From the NCBI GenBank assembly GCA_037976565.1, contig CP137668.1, positions 36,284,088 through 36,348,087 on the forward strand: a DNA stretch of 64,000 nucleotides, given 5' to 3'. This document shows, piece by piece, positions 35,138 through 46,350 of this stretch; position 1 is the first letter of the stretch, and the number at the start of each line of letters is the position of its first letter. The notes under the pieces were generated by a model, which ran no database searches, was not told where the DNA came from, and was given only the letters and a program-made list of their open reading frames with translations. The position numbers were made by a program, and so were the translations under genes. This stretch comes from Mesocentrotus franciscanus (taxonomy: Eukaryota; Echinodermata; Echinoidea; Camarodonta; Strongylocentrotidae).

Positions 35138-35401
35138 GGCGGTGGTGGTTGGGGTTGTCGTGGTGGGGTGATTGTGGTGGTGGTGTTGGTTATGGATGGA
35201 ATAAACGGCCCAGTTCATCTGTTCATCTCTTTATGACCCTATTACCTAGTGCTTTTTCCATAGCCCACATTTAACTATGAAGAAGAACTTTCTAGAGGTC
35301 AAAGAAAGTCCTACAGATATCGAAAAAGCATTGAAAGGTTTTGCAAAGGAAGCTGGTCAGCCCAGTTTTGGAGTCACAATGAGTGTCTTATCAATGCAAT
35401 T

Positions 35402-35415
35402 GCTTTAAATAGAAA
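35402..35415 (+). promoter_or_regulatory. Possible TATA-like element of gene B
   Basis: GCTTTAAATAGAAA lies about 75 bp upstream of the start codon at 35483. It is a weak TATA-like match in AT-rich DNA, with no transcript support. Confidence 0.25.
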
Positions 35416-35482
35416 CTAATTCGCTACGTCTATCCTCATTTCTAAATCACCTGCACGCCATCGAGGAATAGAGTCTACGATC

Positions 35483-35998
35483 ATGCCACTCTCCAGAGAG
35501 CTCGTGGTCTTGCTTTTGGCCTTTACGGCCGTTGCACTTGGGCAGATCGGCCAAGGAAGTAGTAGTAAGACAGCAGACAAGTCTCTACTAAAGAAATACC
35601 TTCAGTATGGCATCAACAAGGAAAATGATATAAATTCCTTCATATATCCCAAACCAATAATTCCAAAGAAATCCATCTATACGGCTGGTGGAAAGATGGA
35701 ACAGGCTATAAACAGAATTAATGATTTCGATTACACGCCATCATCATCGAAGTCGATCACAACCTCGCCAGCTCCTGAACCGACTCACACCATACCGGGC
35801 ATACCCGTCACAATATTACAACCATCCCCATCAGCCGTGGGCGCCACCCCGTGCCAAACAGCGGAGCAATGGGAGGGCAGAGCCAGCGAGTGGGATCACA
35901 ATCCTGGGCGTCAACAACCGCTTTAACATCACCTTCGACGGGACTCGTCGAAGAAAAAGGATCGCGGAAGTTACAAACGCTCAACTCCCAGGAAAAAG
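35483..35998 (+). CDS. Ependymin-related protein B, exon 1, frameshifted
   Basis: Begins with a clear signal peptide (ELVVLLLAFTAVALG), then a Lys/Ser/Pro-rich linker of about 100 residues, then GATPCQTAEQWEGRASEWDH. Immediately after this the frame shifts: NNRFNITFDGT continues in another frame. Relative to gene A the sequence has one extra base around 35898-35904. The exon is 516 nt where 515 would leave the phase-2 donor used by gene A (AAAAAG then GTATGT). The same extra base is present in the near-identical copy at 46250, so it is not a random read error in one contig. As written, translation stops at 35926 and the ependymin domain is lost. Confidence 0.8.
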
Positions 35999-36939
35999 GT
36001 ATGTCTTTATTGCGTGAATTATCTATATTCACGAGTAAAATAATTATTCCTCATATCACAATATTATTCAAGTTATTTTAATGTATATTTTAAAGTTCCG
36101 GTATAAGGGCAACCATCACCTTAAGCTCATCGCACAGTATGCGGTCTGACTACGATCCGATTTGGGAAGAATTTGCAATTATAGCATTTGATGTGAACAT
36201 TCAAACTTCTAAATTCTTAATGATCAAGAATCTAAATAATCATAATGATTAATACATTGTAAATTTCGATGAATTCCAAGCTTCCTTGAAGGAGGAAACG
36301 CTAAATCGTCTCAGAATCATAGTGACGTCAGGCCTTTTATTCTGACTAGAAGAGTTTAATGCACTAAAATTCGGGTTGTTAATTATTCAGAACTTAAATA
36401 AGGAAGATGGTGGTTGTTTAGATTTCCATATCTAACTGTCCGTTCTACGAAATCGGATCGAAGAAGAATCGTGTAGTGTGCGCCGGGCTTTATTTTGAGC
36501 AGCGAGAAGCCAGAATATCCCATATTCGGGCAGCTAGGCGCTCGACTGAATGTGTCATTGTTAACATCCTTTCCAATTTACCTTGATGACAAATACAATG
36601 AGAAAGATTTTATTGCCCCCCTCGCTTCTCTTTATCGCAAAATTTAGATACTGGAAATTCAATACTCGGGCAAAAGTTCTCAGCCCTCTCAGCACTAATT
36701 TCCAAAAGAGTCCCTCTATAGCGACTTGTGAATGTAGGTCTACCCTATTCCAAACTGAGACCGGATGTACCCAATCCGTCTAATCCTTCTAATGACAGAG
36801 TCATGTGCCTTTTTAATTAAATCTTTGATAGATATAATAATGTTAATAAATATAACATTCCGTTCTTGTATAGCACATATCACATTATGATATAACGGGG
36901 TCCGCTCGATATTTGTATAATTATAAGGACCGCTATTCA

Positions 36940-37085
36940 TAACGACAACTATTAATAAGGACCGCTATTCATAATCGAGGAAGAGGGTCGCTATTCATAA
37001 TACAAAATCGGGGTCGTTATTCATAGGGGTCCCTATTCATAATATGAGAAGAGGGTCGCTATGAATAACCGTCCTTATGCCTTTA
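36940..37085. repeat. Array of a 'GGGTCGCTATTCATAAT' unit in intron 1 of gene B
   Basis: About seven imperfect units of GACCGCTATTCATAA or GGGTCGCTATTCATAAT are spaced 20-30 bp apart; the last (CTATGAATAACCGTCC) is inverted. The near-identical block has the same array at 47290-47432. Confidence 0.75.
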
Positions 37086-38060
37086 TGAACACAGTGCACG
37101 TCAAAGATTACCCCTACCAGGTATAAATCGAATCGCTTTTAAAACACCGGGGGAAAAGCGCTTATTCTGCAAAAAATCAAGCCTTTCTACTTTATAAGTC
37201 TGTGACCGCTTACATGATAGCGATAAGGTCCATTTGTTATGGGCGTTTCAACTCGTCACGTTGTAAACAAATACTTTCTGTAACATCAAAAGTTCAGGGA
37301 AAATTGCCACCTTAAAACAATTTTTGGAAAACGGTGGTTGAGACAAAAGTGTATAATTGCTCAGCTATGCCACACGAAGATGATTATTCGACTTCTTTAA
37401 AGGTATACTATGTCCCATTTGTCCCATTTGCAGCCAACATCAACATCAAACTCTGTAGAACTTTGCAGGGATTATAAATATGTCACGTATTTCCTATCTG
37501 TGAAATTTAAACGTTAGCAGTGTCCTAGTATTCAAATTGTGCAAGGAAGCCCGTTTACTTTCTAGACCTCGCTTTCAGACACTATTGAGTGACTGATTGA
37601 CTTCTTTTTTTTCTTTGGTAATAAGATACATAAATGAGCTGCAAAGGGTACATGAGCATTTTGTCTACATCAATAACCCACTTCTGGAAATGGCCAAAAT
37701 TAAACTGATTGAATCTTTGCGCAGCACAAAATGTACGCCCATTCGGTACTAGGGTCTGAAAATCAGACTATTTACTAAATGGATTGCAATCACTAAAGTT
37801 GATTCGACAAACAACGGTTGTTATTTTCCCACATAAAGACATTTTCAAGCCCTTTCGTTTTGAGGGAAGTTCTAAATTAGTATTACATGTATCTTTCAAT
37901 TGTTTGGCCTGCAAATGGGACATAGTACCTTTACAGCAGTGCAGAATATCTGATTCAGTATTTAAAATGGAAACAGTAGTTGGTATTTATACTGCTGTCT
38001 CTTCCTTCCTTTATTTCTTGTTTTCTTTCGATCTTTTTTATTCTTTCGTATCATCATCAG

Positions 38061-38266
38061 GATCTACGAGTACATTATGCTTTACGATGAAGGGATACAG
38101 TACGTCATCAACCACAACTACAACACATGCACTGTGGAACAGCTAGGAACATGGCGCAACTACACAATTCCACCAAACTCTACTCTGGAGGACTACTACG
38201 AGATAGGTGCCCCAGGAAGCGGCTTCATGGTCCAAGAGTGGTCCGGTAGAACCCCGGGAAAACAAA
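38061..38266 (+). CDS. Ependymin-related protein B, exon 2
   Basis: The acceptor is TCATCATCAG and the donor ACAAA followed by GTAAGT. It encodes IYEYIMLYDEG, NTCTVEQLGTW, RNYTIPPNSTLEDYYEIGAPG and MVQEWSGRTPG, nearly the same protein as exon 2 of gene A. It has the same 206-nt length and the same phases (2 in, 1 out). Confidence 0.88.
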
Positions 38267-38349
38267 GTAAGTGTACCGGTACATTTTCTATAGGATATTT
38301 TGTGAGGTATATGTTTGATGACTATTTTACCTGACTGCTAAGAAAGCAT

Positions 38350-38524
38350 GTGTATGCTTATAAGTAAGCAACCATGCAGAATGCCACAAGCTTTAAGTCC
38401 TCTCCGAGGGACTTGGTAATGAGGATTAATGCCTTACCAAACGGCACGAGCGCAATGATTGGTTTCGAAACTGGGACCTCCCGGTTATGACACCACTGCA
38501 CAACCACTGAGCCATTGCGCCTCC
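38350..38524 (-). mobile_element. tRNA-derived SINE in intron 2 of gene B
   Basis: On the minus strand it begins GGAGGCGCAATGGCTCAGTG. A perfect pol III A box, TGGCTCAGTGG, lies at 38504-38514 and a B-box-like GTTTCGAAACC at 38461-38471, spaced as in a tRNA. The body then continues as non-tRNA sequence; its 3' limit is uncertain. It cannot be a functional tRNA gene because no acceptor stem closes. Confidence 0.7.
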
Positions 38525-38604
38525 TCCTTGTTCAGGTCAAAATCATTGTCTCACTCCGCTTTCTCCTTTTTCTTCTCTGTCTTCGTTTTTTAAACATTAT
38601 GCAG

Positions 38605-38912
38605 ATGAAAGTTGGATTGGTACAAACACTTACCCTGGCTGCTGGCCTATGACTGAAGTCTTCATAAAGAAGGACGAACAAAACAGGACCATCCAGTCGG
38701 TCAGTACCAGGTTCTTTGACCTCCACTCCGGCATTCAGAACATGTCAGTCTTCACACCTCCAGCATTCTGCAAGAAAGCTCAACGTCCGGTCATTGACAC
38801 TGAACAATCTAGTGTTCACGTCATGTCTGGTGAAGGGTCTGGTGATGCAATGTCTGACGAAGGGTCTGGTGAAGCAGGGGCGGATCCAGTCGGCAGCAAG
38901 GAGGGGGCCTAA
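38605..38912 (+). CDS. Ependymin-related protein B, exon 3, interrupted by a MITE
   Basis: The acceptor is ACATTATGCAG. The exon reads NESWIGTNTYPGCWPMTEVF, then QSVSTRFFDL, then SVFTPPAFC, completing the four-cysteine ependymin pattern. An acidic tail follows with GEGSGDAMSDEGSGE. There a hAT-type MITE begins (38875), and the frame now ends inside the MITE at 38912 (tail AGADPVGSKEGA). On the far side of the MITE the original frame continues to a TGA at 39270. The insertion therefore changes only the acidic C-terminal tail, not the ependymin domain. Together with the exon 1 frameshift it suggests the gene is decaying or is a null allele. Confidence 0.82.
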
Positions 38913-39194
38913 AGGGGCCCACTTCGTGCGAAAATTTGAAAGTTGTGCCGGTCGATTTTTCGCTCAGTTGGGGGCACCCGAAAAAAAGGGGAAGGGTAAT
39001 TTTGTTTCCACCGCCACCCCTTGGGCGCCAGGGGTAGTGAGCACATTTTTTTTTTTTTTGGCACCCGAAAATGTTTTTCCCTACGGGAAGGGTGATTTTT
39101 TTCCACCGCCACCCCCCCCTTGGGCACCAGGGGAGGGGCCCATCTTCTTTTTTCAAAAAGGGTGTTTTTACCTGTTTTTTTGGATCCGCCACTG
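38875..39194 (-). mobile_element. hAT-type MITE inside a coding exon, target duplication TGGTGAAG
   Basis: Inverted relative to the copy at 14440. It has CAGGGGCGGATCCAG and TGGATCCGCCACTG ends and a perfect 8-bp duplication at 38867-38874 and 39195-39202. It sits in the coding part of the last exon of ependymin gene B. Confidence 0.93.
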
Positions 39195-39877
39195 TGGTGA
39201 AGAGTCTCTTGAATCCGGTGAATTGTTTGATGAACGGTCAAGGCAAGGGAACGGTTTGGTGGTATTCTGAAAACTGATGTCCTAGAGTATAACACATCCT
39301 TAACATAATTATCTCTAAAAACATACGCAGATTAGCATTCCTTCACGGACTCAGTGGTTTGATTGAAGGAGTGTTTAGAGTTATTAAGTTTGATATGCAA
39401 CCCCACAATATCAGTTTATTATATACAGTAAAATACTATACAAATATTGAAATTGTTTTATTAAATATGTTACAAATATACTGAAAATCGAAAACGAAAT
39501 ATATGAGCCGGTAAAGTGAGAATTTGCCCGAGTGATATAATAATTCCACGAGGCTGCAGGCCTATGTATAATAATTGCACGAGGGACATCCTAAATTTGG
39601 AGTTTAATATCTTATATTCCTTCGTCCGTGTCTCCTTAGATCAAGATTAATTTAAAGTTCCTAAATTAAGTTCTTCCATCGCCCGATGGCTGTTATATTG
39701 AATGACGATTATGAATTCAATATTTTTTATATAAAATTAAAAGTATTCGCGATCTCGTGCCTCGGTTTTTTTTCCTTTCCTTGGGTTGACATTCCTTACG
39801 CGTCATTTATGCGTGCAGCTAAGGGTACGCGCAGAGAAGAGTGGTGCGCAGTCCAATTTGCTCTTGTACGCCTTTTA

Positions 39878-40155
39878 GGCGGTGTCAGACACAATTTTCC
39901 CGATCCATCTTGAATTACCTAGATAAAAGCTATTTAGATAATTCACTTACGTATAGGTGACGGACAGAAATTTCCTGCGGAAAATCCCGTGAAATGTCTC
40001 GATATTAAAGGGAGAATTTTCTTGATTCGTTGTAGGATTTTTCGCGGGATAATTTATTGATGACAGACAGCGAATTATCTAGATAGCTAATATCCAGAAA
40101 GCTGTTATATCTAGATAGCTATTTTCTAGATAATTGGCCTCTGTCTGACACCGCC
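39878..40155. mobile_element. 278-bp MITE with ends GGCGGTGTCAGACA, TA-flanked
   Basis: Terminal inverted repeats GGCGGTGTCAGACA and TGTCTGACACCGCC are flanked by TA on both sides, consistent with a Tc1/mariner-type TA duplication. The interior repeats TTATCTAGATAGCTA palindromes. A second copy is at 50224-50501 in the duplicated block. Confidence 0.75.
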
Positions 40156-40159
40156 TATG

Positions 40160-41165
40160 ATAGCTTCTCAGCCAATGGGATGATCTCTAACAAAAGCCCA
40201 GTTTTACATAATTATACGTATATGCATAATATGAAGTAAATAGGTTCCTAGTTTCGTCAGTGGATTCAACCTTTGACAAAGAACTTTAGAACACCAATTT
40301 GGGCGATTGGATGCAAGGCATGACTTTTATTCATTGAATGGACAAGTGAACAAATGAATGTGCATTGAGATAGAATAAAATGACTAAGATTGGTTACAAG
40401 TCTAGACTAATTGAAACCAGTATTTACTGTATTTTAATATTGTATTTACTCTTGTCATGTTACTCTACTATTACATGCATAATGTATGTCCATTGTAATG
40501 TATATATTTACTCCATGAATTTATAAATGTCACCATATTGCCATATGCATTAGAATCAGAATTGAAAAATACATGATACATGATACTTATACTTGTTTTG
40601 GAGTAATCGAAGTTTTGATATAAAGTCCTCATTAACCTGACACAGACACTTGTAATGCTTTTGTGGATAATGTGACCCCCCTCTTCGTTCCAACCCTTTG
40701 ATATTAAACTACAATTTTTTTTCTGGTACAGGATTGTCCAAACTTTCAAAGCAACAGACCTTATATTTACTTCAATGTAATGACATTTGTAATCATCTTG
40801 TCTGTTTACACAAGATCACCCTCCTTTGACACAGATTCAATGAAGCTTGGTAGATGTATGACACAGATGTCTGAACAACATATTTAGAGTGTATGACTGT
40901 GTTCAACGGTGGGTAGTGTCACTTCACATTCAAAGGTGTGGTATACGTAATCATTGGCACAGTCGAAAACGACCCCCTATTTTACATACTTTCCTGAACG
41001 TTGTCCACGGAATATGACCCTTTTGCATGAAAACAGGTTAAAAACGGCTTTGAATTGAACCCTATTTAGGGCCTTATCGAGTAGACATTTACAAGAAATA
41101 CCCCATTTTCGAAAAAACATTCTACATAGGCATTCACATGATTGCAAACATCGTGGAAATATGAC
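40160..41165. other. No gene seen
   Basis: AT-rich intergenic sequence within the duplicated block. An AATAAA near 40375 is too far from gene B to assign. Confidence 0.35.
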
Positions 41166-41169
41166 CCTT

Positions 41170-41575
41170 TTCATTTCATTTCATTTAAATTTTTATTTTC
41201 AGTTCTGAATACATAATAAAATCAGTATACATTAAAACATACATGAGGAAATATAAACTTAGTTTAAACAGAACAGGTTCAGTTCTGACTACATATTAAT
41301 ATCAGTATACATTAAAACATACATGGACAAATATAAACTTATACTCTTATTATAAACAGAACTGGCCAGGGCTCCAAGATAAGTGTAGCTTGAAGCCTTG
41401 TGAGCCATGGCAATTAAGTACATGCAAAATACATAAATTTGGGGGTTCCTGGTGATGCAAAAGTACAACAAAGAGAAGAGAAGAATGACAGGTAGAGATT
41501 GAAGAGTGATTGGGAGAAAGAGAGAAAGAGAGAGAGAGAGGGAGAGAGAGAGAGGGGGAGAGAGAGAGAGAAGGA
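41170..41575 (-). mobile_element. Short retroposon ending in a (GAAAT)n tail
   Basis: Reverse-complement match to 8620-8945 from the CT-rich head to the (GAAAT)n tail. It carries an extra tandem copy of about 75 bp around GTATACATTAAAACATACAT relative to the 8.6-kb copy. Confidence 0.7.
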
Positions 41576-41579
41576 GTTA

Positions 41580-43600
41580 CAGATGCTTACACATGTCGTT
41601 GCTAACAAATTTCGTGAAAATACTTGTTCTTTCTTAAAACTAACCCCCTTTTTATCAAATCCAAAACAAAAGTACATTGGTTTTTGTTTTTTCAAATCCA
41701 CGAGCATCCCGAAAATTATCGCTTTTTAAGCAAAATTTCAAACTATCACGAGTACACACAATCAATATGAAGTGATACCTCTTGGATATCTTTAACAATA
41801 GAATAATTAAAATCATGTTTCTTCTACGGTACTCTCGCTGGGTTGACACAAAACATTTCACACAAAATGGAAATAAATGAAACAATATCCATTGAAATCT
41901 AGTCTTATCTTTATTCCAAAACAAGAATACGAGACACATTGTACTATTCATAAACATTATGTTGTCATATTACATCAAAGTCCATGTCATCAAAACACTT
42001 GATAACTATTCAATACGCACTGTTGCCCATAAAGCTGGGATGATGATTTTTTTTCTTCATGAAGTTATTGTGAGAATTTGATATATTCTTGATAGATAAA
42101 CTTTATATCCTCTCAGAACTTTATTGACTACTCTAAAGAGTCATAGGGGTTGATCAATAAAGCTCTGAGCAGATCTCAACTTTTAATAACTTATACACTT
42201 ACAATCACTTCATGAAAACAGGTTTTAAAACATGGTTCCAACTTTATGGGCAACAGTATATATTGCCTGCCAACTTGCCACGTCAGAATGGTGTAAATTT
42301 CTACATTTTATGCATGTATATTATGCAAACACCCTGCAAGTTCTCAGCAGACAGAAGTATCAAATTCTGCACATCTTGCTCTTTATATATTCAACTTGCA
42401 GTTAAAGAGAAATAAAAAGGTAACTAATTAATAATTAGTGACCTAATTAAAGTTCATACAGATCTAGATTCTTACTTATATAATGGGTGGACTGAATTTA
42501 GTTTATTTAGCTTTTTCTGTATGGATTTTAAAGTTTCAAATTGTCTATTCACATTTATGAATGATTGAAAATACTCACAAAATTGAATTTATAAATACAT
42601 GATAATTGGCACTCGATAATGAATACAACTGCCTAAACTACCGCATTATTTATGTGTGTGTAATTAATTGAAAGGTGAGTAATTGAAAATGGCTACAAAA
42701 TTTTTAATTCATCAATTGATTGGATAATGATAACTGCATGAGGCACACATGATGCACATACTCTCTTTTCTATAACAAGTAGGTTAAATTTGCAATTTTG
42801 GAGAAAAATGATTATAAAAAGGGAACAACCAATGATCAACCAGAGAAAATAATTCTACCATGAATCTGCTGAATACATATTAAGTCATTACAATAAAAGT
42901 AGCATGTAATTGAATTTCACAATGGCCTCTAAATTAAATATCCAATAACTCTCCCCCTCCTTTTCTCTCACCTCTCTCTCTCTCTCTCTTTCTTTCTTTC
43001 CATTCTCACTTCCCTCAGTGCTTAAGGGATTCATTTCATAAAGCTGTAGAGCTGATTGTGTAGCACACATCAATTAAAAATAACATTTCCTTATAGACAT
43101 ATTTAGAAGAAGAACAAAAACTGATGCCACAAAACTATTGATGGCAAGAAAAATGGTCAGAAATTGGCATACTAGGAAATTACAAATCTTGATTACCATC
43201 GGGTTTAAAGGAAAGACACTGGCTAGTCAGAGGAGCACAAAAGCCAACATGAATCATACAATTCCATTCTAATATATGAACATCCTACAGTCAATTGATT
43301 ACATACTGACTCTATAACTACGCCTGTACAATGGTCTTTACAGAATGCATGTTATACTTTGTGAACATTGATGATGGCATGCATAGATTGCTGAACATAA
43401 GTACGCATACCAACTAGTAGTTTGCATAAGATTCATCACTCAAAAGTGAAAAGAAAGCATTTCCATGTACATGTACGTGTCTTACAATGATACTGTACAT
43501 TTTACTAAATTTCTTGGCATACTGGAAGAACAAATGTATATTGTTTAGTCTGCATTGGTTTAACAGAAATGTAAAGCAGACTGCACTTTTTTTATTGTTG
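41580..43600. other. No gene seen
   Basis: AT-rich intergenic sequence in the left block; a CT-rich patch at 42970-43000 is the only low-complexity feature. Confidence 0.35.
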
Positions 43601-43607
43601 TGTGCTT

Positions 43608-43608
43608 C

Positions 43609-43640
<32 letters not shown>
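43608..43640. repeat. (GT)n microsatellite
   Basis: About 30 bp of GT. The partner block has a slightly longer run at 53970-54000, an expected slippage difference. Confidence 0.9.
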
Positions 43641-43680
43641 TTGTTTCCTGCAGCATATACATGTACATGTAAATGTAAAT

Positions 43681-44022
43681 AATATTAATAATTTCTTTTA
43701 TATAGTGCTTAATACATCTATGATGTCTTTAAGCTTACAGATATATATCATTACCCAGGTCATTGGATTCAATACTTGCCCGCACACACTGTGTGCAAAA
43801 TCTCCACTCCCTGGGGAGCATTTCAGCCAGGCCTTACTTGACGCTCTAAACTGTTTGACCAACAATGACGGTCGCATCCTACCGGTACCCATTTAACACC
43901 TGGGTGGAGAGTAGCAAGTGCAGGTTAATATCTTGCCAAAGGATATTAGTGCCGTGTCGGGATTCGAACTCGACCTTCGCATCTCCAGTCAGGCGCCTTA
44001 AACCGTTCGACCACGACACTCC
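43681..44022 (-). mobile_element. tRNA-derived SINE
   Basis: On the minus strand the head reads GTCGTGGTCGAACGG then TTAAGGCGCCTGACT and a B box GAGTTCGAATCCCGACACGG, as in a Ser/Leu-type tRNA with a long arm. The body contains GGCAAGATATTAACC and CACCCAGGTGTTAAATGGG. The end reads AAGC(GC)TTA then TATATAAAAG and an A/T-rich tail, as in SINEs that borrow a LINE 3' end. Confidence 0.82.
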
Positions 44023-44116
44023 CAAACTCCCAAACTCCCAGTACTAAGAGGTATTTGTAGTCATCTTTCTCTTTCTTTGTGCAATACAATTCTTGCTCCA
44101 TTTCTGTGTGATTTTT

Positions 44117-44763
44117 TAAAGGGCAAGTCCACTCCAAAAATAACCTTCTTTCAATAAAAGCAGAAAAATCAGACAAACCAATCAAAAAAAGTTTGAGCAA
44201 AATCGGATAACTAATAAGAAAGTTATGAATTTTTGAAAAGTATGTAAACCTATGGAACAATGAGAATCACAACACAAATTGCCAAGATGGTTATCAGTTT
44301 GTGACGTCATGTTCTCACTATTTATCAATTGCTTTATATAGTTTAATCCAATTAATTTCCTCTTTATCCCCAAAACTTGATATTCCCATGCCTTTGCCCA
44401 GGTTATATGCTTTGTATCATATTGTGCATGACATTTCCCAAAACTTTTATGAATTTTGAAGAATTGATACTATTTTCTGAATATTGTATATTCATAATTA
44501 TTGATTTTTATATGAATAGTTTATCAAAATTCAATTTTTTCATGATTTAACTGGACCAAAATTACTCTTTATTTGTGCATCCACACAAAAACATATTACT
44601 AACAATCTAACTTGGATGCTGGTGTGAAGAAATAAGATTCTTAAAGGGAAAATAGGAAATTTATATTATCAATATAAAGAAAATAATTAGTGGATAGTGA
44701 GGACCATACGTCACAGACTCATGAGTGAGTTGCCAATTTGTGTAGTGATTTTCAAAGTTTTTC
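44117..44763. mobile_element. Long-TIR element, cut by the assembly gap
   Basis: Left end and interior of the element seen complete at 54484-55260. The right arm is lost at the gap. Confidence 0.75.
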
Positions 44764-45263
44764 NNNNNNNNNNNNNNNNNNNNNNNNNNNNNNNNNNNNN
44801 NNNNNNNNNNNNNNNNNNNNNNNNNNNNNNNNNNNNNNNNNNNNNNNNNNNNNNNNNNNNNNNNNNNNNNNNNNNNNNNNNNNNNNNNNNNNNNNNNNNN
44901 NNNNNNNNNNNNNNNNNNNNNNNNNNNNNNNNNNNNNNNNNNNNNNNNNNNNNNNNNNNNNNNNNNNNNNNNNNNNNNNNNNNNNNNNNNNNNNNNNNNN
45001 NNNNNNNNNNNNNNNNNNNNNNNNNNNNNNNNNNNNNNNNNNNNNNNNNNNNNNNNNNNNNNNNNNNNNNNNNNNNNNNNNNNNNNNNNNNNNNNNNNNN
45101 NNNNNNNNNNNNNNNNNNNNNNNNNNNNNNNNNNNNNNNNNNNNNNNNNNNNNNNNNNNNNNNNNNNNNNNNNNNNNNNNNNNNNNNNNNNNNNNNNNNN
45201 NNNNNNNNNNNNNNNNNNNNNNNNNNNNNNNNNNNNNNNNNNNNNNNNNNNNNNNNNNNNNNN
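44764..45263. other. Assembly gap, exactly 500 N
   Basis: A run of 500 undetermined bases, which looks like a placeholder size. Any open frame across it is meaningless. Confidence 0.99.
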
Positions 45264-45356
45264 GGTGATCCCTGAAAATATCAGGATAGAGTGTCACCAG
45301 GATCGCCGCCCCTGCCCATAGTATCAGTCTTAAAAAATGGCGGCAGTTGTGGTGAG

Positions 45357-45490
45357 CAATGGATCAGGAGGGCAGGACTGGGCCCCTCTGGCCCAAACAT
45401 AAATTTCGCCCTTTTTGTTAAAAAAAAAAGGCAGCCCCCACTGAGCGAAAAATTGGCCCCCTCCCTCGCCGCCGGCTGGATCCGCCCCTG
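45357..45490. mobile_element. Internally deleted hAT-type MITE (partner of 34990-35137)
   Basis: The left end is degraded relative to the partner (several missing bases near the contig edge); the right end GGCTGGATCCGCCCCTG is intact. Confidence 0.6.
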
Positions 45491-45835
45491 GGCGGTGGTG
45501 GTTGGGGTTGTCGTGGTGGGGTGATTGTGGTGGTGGTGTTGGTTATGGATGGAATAAACGGCCCAGTTCATCTGTTCATCTCTTTATGACCCTATTACCT
45601 AGTGCTTTTTCCATAGCCCACATTTAACTATGAAGAAGAACTTTCTAGAGGTCAAAGAAAGTCCTACAGATATCGAAAAAGCATTGAAAGGTTTTGCAAA
45701 GGAAGCTGGTCAGCCCAGTTTTGGAGTCACAATGAGTGTCTTATCAATGCAATTGCTTTAAATAGAAACTAATTCGCTACGTCTATCCTCATTTCTAAAT
45801 CACCTGCACGCCATCGAGGAATAGAGTCTACGATC

Positions 45836-46350
45836 ATGCCACTCTCCAGAGAGCTCGTGGTCTTGCTTTTGGCCTTTACGGCCGTTGCACTGGGCAGATC
45901 GGCCAAGGAAGTAGTAGTAAGACAGCAGACAAGTCTCTACTAAAGAAATACCTTCAGTATGGCATCAACAAGGAAAATGATATAAATTCCTTCATATATC
46001 CCAAACCAATAATTCCAAAGAAATCCATCTATACGGCTGGTGGAAAGATGGAACAGGCTATAAACAGAATTAATGATTTCGATTACACGCCATCATCATC
46101 GAAGTCGATCACAACCTCGCCAGCTCCTGAACCGACTCACACCATACCGGGCATACCCGTCACAATATTACAACCATCCCCATCAGCCGTGGGCGCCACC
46201 CCGTGCCAAACAGCGGAGCAATGGGAGGGCAGAGCCAGCGAGTGGGATCACAATCCTGGGCGTCAACAACCGCTTTAACATCACCTTCGACGGGACTCGT
46301 CGAAGAAAAAGGATCGCGGAAGTTACAAACGCTCAACTCCCAGGAAAAAG
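45836..46350 (+). CDS. Ependymin-related protein C, exon 1 (probable duplicate of B), frameshifted twice
   Basis: Same sequence as gene B exon 1 with one base missing in the signal-peptide region (GCACTGGG instead of GCACTTGGG, near 45891). That shifts the frame so translation stops soon after. It also carries the extra base near 46250 seen in gene B. The two changes bring the length back to 515 nt, but the signal peptide, linker and domain are not in one frame. Because the block abuts the gap, I read this as the same locus or the other haplotype, not a third gene. Confidence 0.65.

Larger units (their letters stand above)
34894..44763 (+). repeat. Left copy of a near-identical ~9.87-kb block (contig end)
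   Basis: This block matches 45264-55134 base for base apart from scattered single-base indels, mostly in homopolymers, and a few substitutions. It ends exactly at the 500-N gap, while its partner begins exactly after the gap. The arrangement is that of two overlapping contig ends left unmerged. Confidence 0.9.

Noticed and set aside
43950..44022. A functional tRNA gene (Ser/Leu-like)
   Set aside because: The tRNA-like part lacks a closing acceptor stem and is followed by a SINE body and LINE-like tail.
44697..45297. Open frames of about 180 residues
   Set aside because: They run through the 500-N gap and consist of undetermined residues.
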